A DNA stretch of 7,043 nucleotides from Anaerolineaceae bacterium (GCA_022181005.1 BQMV01000263.1:1-7043); one strand, 5' to 3'. Numbered from the stretch's first letter, positions 1 through 6,089 are shown. The notes: generated by a model not told the origin, from the letters alone. A program made the numbers and translations.

Positions 1-222
1 CCTGAACGCGTCTGCGGGAATAGCGTGAATGTCTGTGCGGCGCCAGGCTTCGAGAGAAGTGTCGGGCATCGCATTCTTTTTATAAGTCGACCAAGCCGCA
101 GTTCGGTAAGAAGCGACAGCGCTTTGTCCGATCCGCATGTCTGATTCTGTAAAAGTGAAATCTGCAGCGGCGGAGGTCGCGCGGCGCGTTTTTGAAATGA
201 CTATTTTTGGTTTTTCCTGCAT
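1..222 (-). CDS. sufD: SufD, Fe-S cluster assembly protein (N-terminal part, cut by window edge)
   Basis: SufD pairs with SufB to form the scaffold half of the SufBC2D complex that builds Fe-S clusters in the cytoplasm. Only the first 74 codons lie in the window; the frame stays open to base 1. The translation begins MQEKPKIVISKTRR and carries the motif WRRTD at residues 60-64 after a Pro-Asp-Thr-Ser stretch, which matches the conserved N-terminal 'WR.Td' region of SufD. The start is the ATG at 222-220, with a weak purine-rich site (GGAT) a few bases upstream. It follows sufB by 45 bases on the same strand, as expected in a sufC-sufB-sufD operon. The catalytic-complex part of SufD cannot be checked because it lies outside. 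Identification rests on the motif and on gene order. Confidence 0.85.
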   Translation of the reverse strand, partial: MQEKPKIVISKTRRATSAAADFTFTESDMRIGQSAVASYRTAAWSTYKKNAMPDTSLEAWRRTDIHAIPADAFR

Positions 223-267
223 GTTATATCCATTCGATTGAACGACTACGCGTCAAATGCCAAACGC

Positions 268-1677
268 TTAGCCAACTGAACCTTCCATCTGCAACGCGAT
301 CAAGCGATTCATTTCGACCGCATATTCCATCGGCAGTTCTTTAACGAGCGGTTCGATGAAGCCTGAAACGACCATCGTCGTCGCTTCCTCTTCGCCCAAC
401 CCACGCGACATCAAATAGAACAGTTGCTCTTCGCCGACTTTCGAGACCGAGGCTTCGTGCCCGATCGTCACGTCGTCTTCATCCACTTCGATGTACGGAT
501 AGGTATCCGAGCGCGAGTGCGGATCAAGCAGCAACGCATCGCAAACCACATTGGATTTAACATTCTTCGCGCCTTTATGAACCTTGAGCAAGCCGCGATA
601 CGAAGCGCGCCCGCCCGCCTTGGAGATAGACTTCGACGTGATTTTGCTGGACGTGTTCGGCGCAAAATGCACCATTTTCGCGCCTGCGTCTTGAATTTGA
701 CCCGGCCCGGCAAACGCCATCGAGAGCATCTCTCCGCGCGCGCCCGGTTCCATCAGGTAACAAGAAGGGTATTTCATCGTAATCTTGCTGCCGATATTAG
801 CGTCCACCCATTCGTGCGTGCCGTTCTCATATACCATAGCGCGCTGCGTCACAAGGTTGTAGACGTTCGTAGACCAGTTTTGCACCGTCGAATAGCGCGA
901 ACGCGCGCCTTTCTTAACGACAATTTCGATCACGCCGGAGTGGAACGAATCGGACGTATACTGAGGCGCCGTGCAGCCTTCCACATAATGCACCGACGCG
1001 CCTTCGTCCACAATAATTAACGTGCGCTCAAACTGGCCAACGTTCGAAGAGTTCAAGCGGAAGTAAGCCTGCAAAGGCAAATCCACTTTCGTATTCTTGG
1101 GAACGTAGACGAACGATCCGCCCGACCACACCGCGGAATTCAGCGCGGCAAATTTATTGTCCTCAATGGGAACGACCGTGCTAAAGTATTGTCGGAACAA
1201 GTCCGGGTGTTGTCGCATTCCCTCTTCAATCGAGAGGAAAATCACGCCTTGTTTCTCAAGGTGTTCTTGAATGGAGTGATAAACCATCTCGCTTTCATAC
1301 TGCGCGCCTAAGCCCGCCAGAAATTTCTGTTCGGCTTCCGGCACGCCTAATTTATCGAACGAACGCTTGATGTCGTCTGGAATATCGTCCCAAGACTTCT
1401 CCATTTTATCGGTCGGCTTGACGTAATAGTAAATATCGTCGAGATCAAGCGCGCTCAGGTCGGGTCCCCATTTCGGTATCGGCCGCGACATGAAATGCTC
1501 AAAAGCCTTCAAGCGGAAGTCGAGCATCCATTGCGGCTCCTGTTTCATGCGTGAGATTTGCTCCACGACTTCGCGGCTCAATCCCTTTTGCGACTTAAAA
1601 ACATAGTTGTCATCCGGCTCGTGAAAGCCGTATTTGTATTCACTTAACTCTTCAAGAAGTTGCGCATCTTCAGACAT
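268..1677 (-). CDS. sufB: SufB, Fe-S cluster scaffold protein
   Basis: SufB is the scaffold on which the SufBC2D complex assembles Fe-S clusters using sulfur delivered by a cysteine desulfurase. The 469-residue product is full length for the family. It has the typical N-terminus (YKYGFHEPD near residues 15-22, QEPQWMLDFR near 46-55) and a long beta-helix core ending in the motif SNVVCDALLLD. Cys379 and Glu408 (in GHEAS) are spaced 29 residues apart, like Cys405 and Glu434 of E. coli SufB, the pair reported to be needed for cluster assembly. The start ATG has a GGAG Shine-Dalgarno site 7 bases upstream. The gene lies 44 bases after sufC and 45 before sufD, so co-transcription from the sufC promoter is likely. 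No frameshift or missing key residue is seen. Confidence 0.97.
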   Translation of the reverse strand: MSEDAQLLEELSEYKYGFHEPDDNYVFKSQKGLSREVVEQISRMKQEPQWMLDFRLKAFEHFMSRPIPKWGPDLSALDLDDIYYYVKPTDKMEKSWDDIPDDIKRSFDKLGVPEAEQKFLAGLGAQYESEMVYHSIQEHLEKQGVIFLSIEEGMRQHPDLFRQYFSTVVPIEDNKFAALNSAVWSGGSFVYVPKNTKVDLPLQAYFRLNSSNVGQFERTLIIVDEGASVHYVEGCTAPQYTSDSFHSGVIEIVVKKGARSRYSTVQNWSTNVYNLVTQRAMVYENGTHEWVDANIGSKITMKYPSCYLMEPGARGEMLSMAFAGPGQIQDAGAKMVHFAPNTSSKITSKSISKAGGRASYRGLLKVHKGAKNVKSNVVCDALLLDPHSRSDTYPYIEVDEDDVTIGHEASVSKVGEEQLFYLMSRGLGEEEATTMVVSGFIEPLVKELPMEYAVEMNRLIALQMEGSVG

Positions 1678-1721
1678 GTGTCATCTCCAATTTAATATAT
1701 CAGCGTATGCCGGTCGCGTCG

Positions 1722-2495
1722 TTACGCCGCAACTTCCTCGTATTTTTCGCGCACCCAATCATAGCCTTGCTCTTCGAGATGCAAAGCCAAGTCCGCCCCG
1801 CCCGATTCAACAATGCGCCCGTCCAGCATAATGTGAACGAAGTCGGGCTTAATGTAATTCAACAAACGTTGATAGTGCGTAATGACCAGTACGCCTAATT
1901 CGGGACCGCTCAAAGCGTTCACGCCTTCGGCGACGATGCGCAACGCGTCAATATCTAGACCCGAATCGGTTTCGTCCAAAATAGCGATCTCCGGCGTGAG
2001 AGTCGCCATCTGAAGGATTTCAGCGCGCTTCTTTTCGCCGCCAGAGAAACCGTCGTTAAGGTAACGTCCAGCGAAGCTAGGGTCCATTTTCAGCATCGTC
2101 ATCTTCTCCGTCAGCATTTTTCGGAAAGCCGCGATGGAAATCCCCTTGTCGTTCGGGTCGGCTACACGCCGGCGCGCATTGATCGCCGTCCGCAAGAAAT
2201 TTGCAACCGTCACGCCGGGAATCGCAACCGGATATTGAAACGCAAGGAACATGCCTAATCGCGAGCGTTCGTCAGGTTCAAGCTCTAAAACATTCTGTCC
2301 TTTGAATAGGATTTCGCCCTGCGTGACCGTGTAGTGAGGATGCCCCATCAACGTATATGCCAACGTGGACTTCCCGGTTCCGTTCGGTCCCATAATAGCG
2401 TGAATTTCGCCTTGATTGACAGCGAGTGAAAGCCCTTTGAGAATCTCTTTCCCCTCAATGGCAACGTGCAAGTTTTTAATTTCAAGATGCGACAT
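1722..2495 (-). CDS. sufC: SufC, ABC-type ATPase of the Suf Fe-S assembly complex
   Basis: SufC is a soluble ABC ATPase that binds SufB and SufD and drives the shape change needed for cluster formation. The 257-residue protein shows a Walker A motif GPNGTGKST at residues 36-44, Q-loop Gln87, ABC signature SGGEKKR at 151-157, Walker B AILDE at 171-175, D-loop SGLD at 178-181 and the H-loop histidine at 207. The length and the FQYPVAIPGV stretch near 86-95 are typical of SufC rather than a transport ATPase. It is the first gene of the leftward suf operon. The ATG has an AGGAG site (2506-2510) 10 bases upstream, preceded by a strong stem-loop in the leader and a near-consensus promoter. Confidence 0.97.
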   Translation of the reverse strand: MSHLEIKNLHVAIEGKEILKGLSLAVNQGEIHAIMGPNGTGKSTLAYTLMGHPHYTVTQGEILFKGQNVLELEPDERSRLGMFLAFQYPVAIPGVTVANFLRTAINARRRVADPNDKGISIAAFRKMLTEKMTMLKMDPSFAGRYLNDGFSGGEKKRAEILQMATLTPEIAILDETDSGLDIDALRIVAEGVNALSGPELGVLVITHYQRLLNYIKPDFVHIMLDGRIVESGGADLALHLEEQGYDWVREKYEEVAA

Positions 2496-2520
2496 GCGTA
2501 ATCTGCTCCTAGCGTGATAA

Positions 2521-2566
2521 ATCGTCCCACAGGTTAACTACACACCGCGGAAACCTGCGGAACGAC
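2521..2566 (-). promoter_or_regulatory. Stem-loop in the sufC 5' leader
   Basis: The arms 2552-2566 and 2521-2535 can pair over 15 positions around a 16-base loop (2536-2551). Read as leftward-strand RNA, twelve pairs are Watson-Crick and three are G-U wobbles. On the opposite strand those three positions would be A-C mismatches, so the structure suits only the sufC mRNA. It begins about 15 bases after the predicted transcript start near 2581 and ends about 10 bases before the sufC Shine-Dalgarno site. It has no U-tract, so it does not look like a terminator. A role in translation control or mRNA stability is inference. Confidence 0.6.
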
Positions 2567-2587
2567 ATAGGTTTTTAGAACGAGGGC

Positions 2588-2616
2588 ATTATAGCAGATA
2601 CGAGTAGAAAAGTCAA
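2588..2616 (-). promoter_or_regulatory. Sigma-70-type promoter of sufCBD
   Basis: On the leftward strand TTGACT (2616-2611) and a perfect TATAAT (2593-2588) are separated by 17 bases. Transcription should start near 2581, giving a leader of about 85 bases before sufC. The -35 box overlaps the outer half-site of the palindromic sequence assigned here as a candidate operator. Confidence 0.85.
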
Positions 2617-2650
2617 TATTTATGATATTTTTCTAGTATATTGACAATAT
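2612..2650. promoter_or_regulatory. Candidate SufR-type operator between divergent promoters
   Basis: The hexamer CAATAT or its complement ATATTG occurs three times: 2614-2619 (forward), 2638-2643 (reverse) and 2645-2650 (forward). The last two form a perfect 13-base palindrome, ATATTG-A-CAATAT, centred on the -35 box of the regulator promoter. The first and second lie within an 8-base inverted repeat, GTCAATAT (2612-2619) and ATATTGAC (2638-2645), 18 bases apart; its left arm overlaps the sufC -35 box. A repressor bound here could block both promoters. That the neighbouring SufR-like protein binds it is inferred from position. Confidence 0.55.
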
Positions 2651-2669
2651 AAAGCGGGACGAGTATACT
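2641..2669 (+). promoter_or_regulatory. Sigma-70-type promoter of the sufR-like gene (leaderless)
   Basis: A perfect TTGACA (2641-2646) and TATACT (2664-2669) are separated by 17 bases. Transcription is expected to begin around 2676, which is the A of the start codon of the regulator gene. There is no Shine-Dalgarno sequence between the -10 box and the ATG. Confidence 0.85.
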
Positions 2670-2675
2670 GTTCGC

Positions 2676-3305
2676 ATGAAAAGCGTTAGAAGCACGAAGG
2701 ATCGCATCCTAGACGCCCTCCATCGGCAGCCTAAGATCAGCATCAACGAACTCGCTGAAGCCGTAGGAATTAATGCAATTTCCGTTCGCCACCATCTCAC
2801 TAACCTGACGGCGGAAGGGCTAATCACAGCGGAAGAAGAGCGTCACGGCGTCGGTCGTCCGCGCCTAATTTACTCGCTCACGCAAGATGGGCTGGAGCGT
2901 TTCCCGACCAAGTATTTACGCCTCACCACTCGCCTGCTTGCACAGATGAAAGAGACCTTGCCGGCGCCCGAAGTCTCCAAACTGTTCAGCCTGATCGCTG
3001 AAGAGATCGCAGACGAGTACTCTGAGCAGATCAAAGACCTCGGCATTGAAGAGCGCTTAGTCCTTATCCAGAAGCTTCTGGCTCAGGAAGGATTTACGGT
3101 AGAATGGGAGAAAAAGGGCGCCGAGTATCAGATTCATGAAATTACATGCCCCTATTACCAGATCAGCGCCGCTCACCCAGAAGTTTGTATGGTAGACCAA
3201 ACGCTCATCTCGAAAATGCTCGCATTACCGGCAAAAAGAACGCAATGCGTTCTCGACGGCAACGCGCATTGCACATACGTCGTCAGCGCGGGAAACAGAA
3301 ACTAA
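2676..3305 (+). CDS. sufR: SufR-like Fe-S-binding winged-helix transcriptional regulator
   Basis: The product (209 residues) is probably the repressor of the suf operon, sensing Fe-S supply through a bound cluster. Residues 7-67 form a winged helix-turn-helix: INELAEAV (23-30), a recognition helix around 34-48, and a wing with HGVGRPRLIYSL (57-68). The C-terminal part has four cysteines, Cys158, Cys171, Cys191 and Cys199, with gaps of 12, 19 and 7 residues. The first pair matches the CX12C seen in cyanobacterial SufR, while the other spacings differ. The gene is divergent from sufC and shares its intergenic region, and it is followed by a DUF59 gene after 39 bases. The start is fixed by the HTH and by the promoter: no other in-frame start exists upstream before a stop at 2634. 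Function by family and context is well supported; the exact ligand is inferred. Confidence 0.85.
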   Translation: MKSVRSTKDRILDALHRQPKISINELAEAVGINAISVRHHLTNLTAEGLITAEEERHGVGRPRLIYSLTQDGLERFPTKYLRLTTRLLAQMKETLPAPEVSKLFSLIAEEIADEYSEQIKDLGIEERLVLIQKLLAQEGFTVEWEKKGAEYQIHEITCPYYQISAAHPEVCMVDQTLISKMLALPAKRTQCVLDGNAHCTYVVSAGNRN

Positions 3306-3311
3306 CACCCC

Positions 3312-3328
3312 AGACTTCATACAAGTCT
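3312..3328 (+). repeat. Small hairpin between sufR and the DUF59 gene
   Basis: AGACTT (3312-3317) and AAGTCT (3323-3328) form a perfect 6-bp stem with a 5-base loop. No U-run follows, so it is not a convincing terminator. It could influence mRNA processing or the relative expression of the two genes, or be chance. Confidence 0.35.
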
Positions 3329-3344
3329 AACATAACGAGGAACA

Positions 3345-3689
3345 ATGACAGCAGAGTCAGTTAATGAAATTCAATGGACTATTCACCAAACTCATCCCGA
3401 AATCGTTCAACAGGCGCGAGCCAGACTCTCCGAAGTAATCGATCCTGAGATCGGGCTAGATATCATTCAACTTGGGCTGGTGCGCGATGTCTCTATTAAT
3501 AACGGCATCGCTACCGTCAGAATGATCCTCACTACTCCGTTTTGTCCGTACGGTCCCGCCATGGTCGAAATGACTAAAGCCAAGGCGTTGGAAGGTCTTG
3601 ACATGCCCGTCACGATAGAAATGGGCATGGAAATGTGGGACTTCTCGATGATGGAAGATCCGTCCGCGCTGGACTGGGGTATGTACTAG
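3345..3689 (+). CDS. MIP18/DUF59 family protein, SufT-like Fe-S maturation factor
   Basis: A 114-residue protein of the MIP18 (DUF59) family, which includes SufT and PaaD and is linked to maturing or loading Fe-S proteins. The family signature is clear: DPEIGLDIIQLGLV at residues 33-46, TTPFCP at 63-68 with the conserved Cys67, and WDFSMM at 98-103. The length is that of a single-domain member, with no fused ATPase domain. A GAGG site at 3337-3340 sits 4 bases before the ATG. It lies 39 bases after the sufR-like gene and has no promoter of its own that I can see, so it is probably co-transcribed and controlled with the regulator. Its position next to sufCBD supports a Fe-S role. Which client it serves is unknown, and I give no symbol because sufT is not proven. 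Confidence 0.9.
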   Translation: MTAESVNEIQWTIHQTHPEIVQQARARLSEVIDPEIGLDIIQLGLVRDVSINNGIATVRMILTTPFCPYGPAMVEMTKAKALEGLDMPVTIEMGMEMWDFSMMEDPSALDWGMY

Positions 3690-3696
3690 ACGCGTG

Positions 3697-3739
3697 GGAA
3701 TGAAAAGAGCGGCTCGCATTGAGCCGCTCTTTTCATTCC
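3697..3739. terminator. Bidirectional rho-independent terminator
   Basis: Two perfect 19-base arms (3697-3715 and 3721-3739) flank the loop GCATT. The GC-rich inner stem GAGCGGCTC is bordered by AAAA on the left and TTTT on the right, so each strand reads a stem followed by a U-run. It lies between the convergent DUF59 and peptidylprolyl isomerase genes and should end both transcripts. Confidence 0.92.
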
Positions 3740-3752
3740 GCAATGTTGCCTT

Positions 3753-4475
3753 TTATTCTTCCGTGATCGTTATCGTTTCGATCACATCGCCGGCAAAGGA
3801 TGGGGATAATTCCGGGTCGCGACGCGTGATACCGTTGACTACATCCATCCCTTCGACAACCTGACCAAAAATGGTGTAACCGCCATTCAGGAATTCTGCC
3901 GGCGCGAAGGTGATAAAGAATTGACTGCCGTTGGTATTTCGACCAGCGTTCGCCATAGCGACCACACCCGCCTTGTCGAACTTCAGATCGCTGTCTTCGT
4001 TGTCAAACGCGTAGCCGGGATCGCCCATGCCGGTGCCAGTCGGGTCGCCGCCTTGCGCCATGAAACCATCAAGTACGCGGTGAAATGTTACGCCGTCAAA
4101 ATATCCGTCGCGCGCGAGAAAAACAAAGCTATTCACCGCTAAGGGCGCTTTATCCGGGAAAAGCTGAATGGTAAACTCTCCGCCCTTCTCCATCTTGACT
4201 ACTGCAAAATATTTCTTTGCCCGATCAATCGTCATAGGCGGATAAGCTGAGTAACGCTTCACAGTATTCTCCTCTTCCGACGACGCTTCCGTCGCGGCGG
4301 GAAGCGCGGAAGTTACAGGCTTAAAATTCGGCGAGTGGTCGCTATTAAGGAGCATATATCCAAGCAACGCCAACGCGATCACAATAACTCCTCCGCCAAG
4401 CAATCTAATTCGACGCTGCGTCTTTTGCGTTTGCAACTCTTGCAATCGTTCCTCGATCTTCTTCTTATTTGCCAT
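3753..4475 (-). CDS. Membrane-anchored cyclophilin-type peptidylprolyl isomerase
   Basis: The enzyme catalyses cis-trans isomerisation of X-Pro bonds and probably helps fold proteins outside the cytoplasm. The 240-residue product has a basic N-terminus (4-22, possible short coiled coil), one membrane segment at about 25-43, a low-complexity Ala/Ser/Glu linker to about 75, then a cyclophilin domain from about 88 to 238. Active-site residues match human cyclophilin A: Arg133 (in FHR), Phe138, Gln141 (in MAQGGD), Gln185 and Phe187 (in NGSQFF). The cyclosporin-contact Trp is replaced by Phe195 and the His of WLDGKH by Tyr200, as is common in bacteria. The start is ATG at 4475 with GGAG/AAGG upstream; an ATG 5 codons earlier overlaps that ribosome site and is less likely. 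With a Lys/Arg-rich start and no cleavage motif, I infer an inside-in anchor with the enzyme domain outside. Confidence 0.92.
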   Translation of the reverse strand: MANKKKIEERLQELQTQKTQRRIRLLGGGVIVIALALLGYMLLNSDHSPNFKPVTSALPAATEASSEEENTVKRYSAYPPMTIDRAKKYFAVVKMEKGGEFTIQLFPDKAPLAVNSFVFLARDGYFDGVTFHRVLDGFMAQGGDPTGTGMGDPGYAFDNEDSDLKFDKAGVVAMANAGRNTNGSQFFITFAPAEFLNGGYTIFGQVVEGMDVVNGITRRDPELSPSFAGDVIETITITEE

Positions 4476-4532
4476 AGTCCTTTTCTCCATAAATGAAATG
4501 ATCGCGTTGCTCAAAGGCGCGACCAATACGAC

Positions 4533-4538
4533 GATTCT
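4533..4538 (-). promoter_or_regulatory. Possible extended -10 promoter of the peptidylprolyl isomerase gene
   Basis: On the leftward strand TGCTAGAAT contains a TAGAAT -10 box (4538-4533) with an extended TGn. The hexamer 17 bases upstream (TTATAT) is a poor -35. Transcription would start near 4526, about 50 bases before the ATG. This is tentative. Confidence 0.4.
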
Positions 4539-4567
4539 AGCACATTCGTCAAGGAATATAATTGGAT

Positions 4568-4595
4568 TTGACCTTCGACTTTTCCCTGCTACAAT
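4568..4595 (+). promoter_or_regulatory. Sigma-70-type promoter of the DUF2007/acyl-CoA dehydrogenase operon
   Basis: TTGACC (4568-4573) and TACAAT (4590-4595) are separated by 16 bases. The predicted transcript start near 4602 leaves a 43-base leader carrying GGAGG (4634-4638) before the ATG at 4645. It also argues against an in-frame GTG at 4600 as the start. Confidence 0.7.
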
Positions 4596-4644
4596 GTAAG
4601 TGCGAGACAGAAGAAATATATTCACGTCAAACTGGAGGCAAACG

Positions 4645-4884
4645 ATGAGCGAAGAATTGAAATGGGAATTGCTTACCGAAATCCAAGGGCGTTGGAAAGC
4701 CGACATCGTCAAAGCCATGCTCGACAGCAACGGCATCGAATCGGAATTATTTCAAGAATCGGTCGGCGCGCTTTATCCCACATCGTTAGATATGCTGGGA
4801 CGCGTGCAAATTTTCGTGTCGAAAACAGATGCGAAAGCCGCGCGCAAATTAATGGAAGAATATAACCATAACTTGGAGCGTTAA
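4645..4884 (+). CDS. DUF2007-like small protein (putative signal-transducing protein family)
   Basis: A 79-residue soluble protein whose biochemical role is not known. The layout fits the DUF2007 fold: an opening strand (WELLTEI, 7-13), a helix (ADIVKAMLDSNGIESEL, 19-35, with the typical 'GI' after the helix), a middle region ending in GRVQIFVSK (52-60), and a last helix DAKAARKLMEEY (62-73). These proteins resemble small ligand- or nucleotide-sensing domains but have no proven function. GGAGG lies 6 bases before the ATG. The stop codon is directly followed by the ATG of the acyl-CoA dehydrogenase gene, and that gene's ribosome site sits inside the last codons here, so the two are probably translationally coupled. 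A regulatory link to fatty-acid or amino-acid breakdown is only suggested by this pairing. Confidence 0.75.
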   Translation: MSEELKWELLTEIQGRWKADIVKAMLDSNGIESELFQESVGALYPTSLDMLGRVQIFVSKTDAKAARKLMEEYNHNLER

Positions 4885-6036
4885 ATGGACTTCGATCTAA
4901 CTCAAGAACAAAAAGCGTGGCAAAAGACCATCCATGAATTCGTCGCCAAAGAAGTGCGCCCTAAAGCGCGCGAAGTGGACGCCGCCGGCGAGTTCAACTG
5001 GGATGCAACACGCAAGATGGGCCCGCTTGGATTACTGGGACTCAATATCCCTGAAACTTACGGCGGCGCAGAAGTGGATTCGATCAGCGCGGCGATTGCG
5101 CTGGAAGAGCTTGGCTGGGGCTGTGGCTCAACCGCGTTAGCAATTGCCGCACATAACGGGTTGGGCTCAACTCCGATCGTCCTCTACGGGAGCGAATCTT
5201 TAAAGCAAACATGGCTTCCGCTTGTATCAAGCGGAAAGAACAAGCTCGCCGCGCTGGCGCTCACCGAACCCGGCGCGGGGTCCGACTTGCAAGGCGGCGT
5301 AACCACGAGAGCGGTCAAAGACGGGAATGAGTGGGTCATCAATGGCGCCAAGATGTGGTGCACGAACGCTTCCATTGCGGAGTACATTATCACGCTCGTC
5401 CGCACGGACCCGCAAGGCGGCTCGCGTTCGCTGAGTCAGATTCTCGTGCCGACAAACTCCAAAGGACTCAAGATCGGTCCCGCTGAAAAGAAAATGGGGT
5501 TACACGGCTCTCCTACCCACGCTGTCGCTTATGACGATGTGCGCGTGCCGCTTGACAACTTAATCGGCGAAGAGGGCAAAGGATTGCAGCAAACGCTCGC
5601 TACGCTCGACGGCGGACGCGTTGGAATCGCAGCGATCTCAATCGGCATGGCGCAAGCCGCCTTTGAATACGCACTCGAATATGCTCGCGAACGTAAAGCT
5701 TTCGGAAAGCCTATCGCAGAACGACAAGCTATTCAGTGGATGCTCGCAGACGCAGCAACCGAAATCGAACTCGCGCGCGCCATGCTGTATAGAACCGCAT
5801 GGCTTAAAGAGCAAGGGCGATCGTACGGCAAAGAAGCCGCCATGGCTAAGTTATTTGCCACCGAAATGGCTGAGCGCGTTTGCCGCAACGCAATACAAAT
5901 TCACGGCGGTTACGGCTACTCAAGCGAATATCCCGTTGAACGCATCTATCGCGACGTTCGGCTGATGACAATTGGGGAAGGCACAAGCGAGATTCAGCGC
6001 ATGGTCATCGCGAGGCGTTTACTGGCGGGAGAATAA
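4885..6036 (+). CDS. Acyl-CoA dehydrogenase, short/medium-chain type
   Basis: A FAD-dependent enzyme that introduces the alpha-beta double bond in acyl-CoA thioesters and passes electrons to an electron-transfer flavoprotein. The 383 residues match the usual length. The N-terminal helical domain (about 1-118) includes GLNIPETYGG (52-61). The middle domain has TEPGAGSD (127-134), the acyl/FAD signature. The C-terminal domain has ERKAFGKPI (269-277) and HGGYGYSSEYPVER (340-353). Glu365 in IGEGTSEIQR sits where the catalytic base lies in short- and medium-chain and butyryl-CoA enzymes; isovaleryl- and long-chain types carry it elsewhere. The exact substrate (butyryl, 2-methylbutyryl or another short acyl-CoA) cannot be read from the sequence. 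GGAG at 4875-4878 lies 6 bases before the ATG, inside the upstream gene. No ETF or thiolase gene is in view. Confidence 0.95.
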   Translation: MDFDLTQEQKAWQKTIHEFVAKEVRPKAREVDAAGEFNWDATRKMGPLGLLGLNIPETYGGAEVDSISAAIALEELGWGCGSTALAIAAHNGLGSTPIVLYGSESLKQTWLPLVSSGKNKLAALALTEPGAGSDLQGGVTTRAVKDGNEWVINGAKMWCTNASIAEYIITLVRTDPQGGSRSLSQILVPTNSKGLKIGPAEKKMGLHGSPTHAVAYDDVRVPLDNLIGEEGKGLQQTLATLDGGRVGIAAISIGMAQAAFEYALEYARERKAFGKPIAERQAIQWMLADAATEIELARAMLYRTAWLKEQGRSYGKEAAMAKLFATEMAERVCRNAIQIHGGYGYSSEYPVERIYRDVRLMTIGEGTSEIQRMVIARRLLAGE

Positions 6037-6057
6037 ATTCGCGTCCAACGTTAATCC

Positions 6058-6089
6058 GAATAGGCGCAGCCTATGGACTGCGCCTATTC
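6058..6089. terminator. Hairpin between convergent genes, probable weak bidirectional terminator
   Basis: GAATAGGCGCAG (6058-6069) and CTGCGCCTATTC (6078-6089) form a perfect 12-bp stem with an 8-base loop. It follows the acyl-CoA dehydrogenase by 21 bases. The stop codon of the convergent comEA-like gene (6084-6086) lies inside the right arm. No good U-run follows on either strand, so it may act with Rho or protect 3' ends rather than terminate alone. Confidence 0.6.

Noticed and set aside
424..1020. 198-codon open frame on the + strand inside sufB
   Set aside because: It is antisense to a full-length, highly conserved sufB, has an Arg/His-rich composition typical of a shadow frame, and has no recognisable domain.
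2546..2560. CCGC/GCGG short inverted repeat as a separate operator
   Set aside because: Only 4 bp long with an 8-base gap, and it is partly absorbed in the better 15-pair leader stem.
3456..3743. 95-codon leftward open frame over the DUF59 gene and terminator
   Set aside because: It is antisense to a clear DUF59 gene, starts beyond the terminator hairpin and shows no domain.
4600..4644. Upstream GTG start for the DUF2007 protein
   Set aside because: It coincides with the predicted transcript start and has no ribosome site, whereas the ATG at 4645 has GGAGG at proper distance.
4476..4736. N-terminal extension of the peptidylprolyl isomerase by 87 codons
   Set aside because: It would overlap the divergent DUF2007 gene and both promoters; the ATG at 4475 has a ribosome site and starts just before a normal anchor segment.
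5184..5415. Leftward open frames inside the acyl-CoA dehydrogenase gene
   Set aside because: They are antisense shadows of a conserved enzyme, with no ribosome site or recognisable product.
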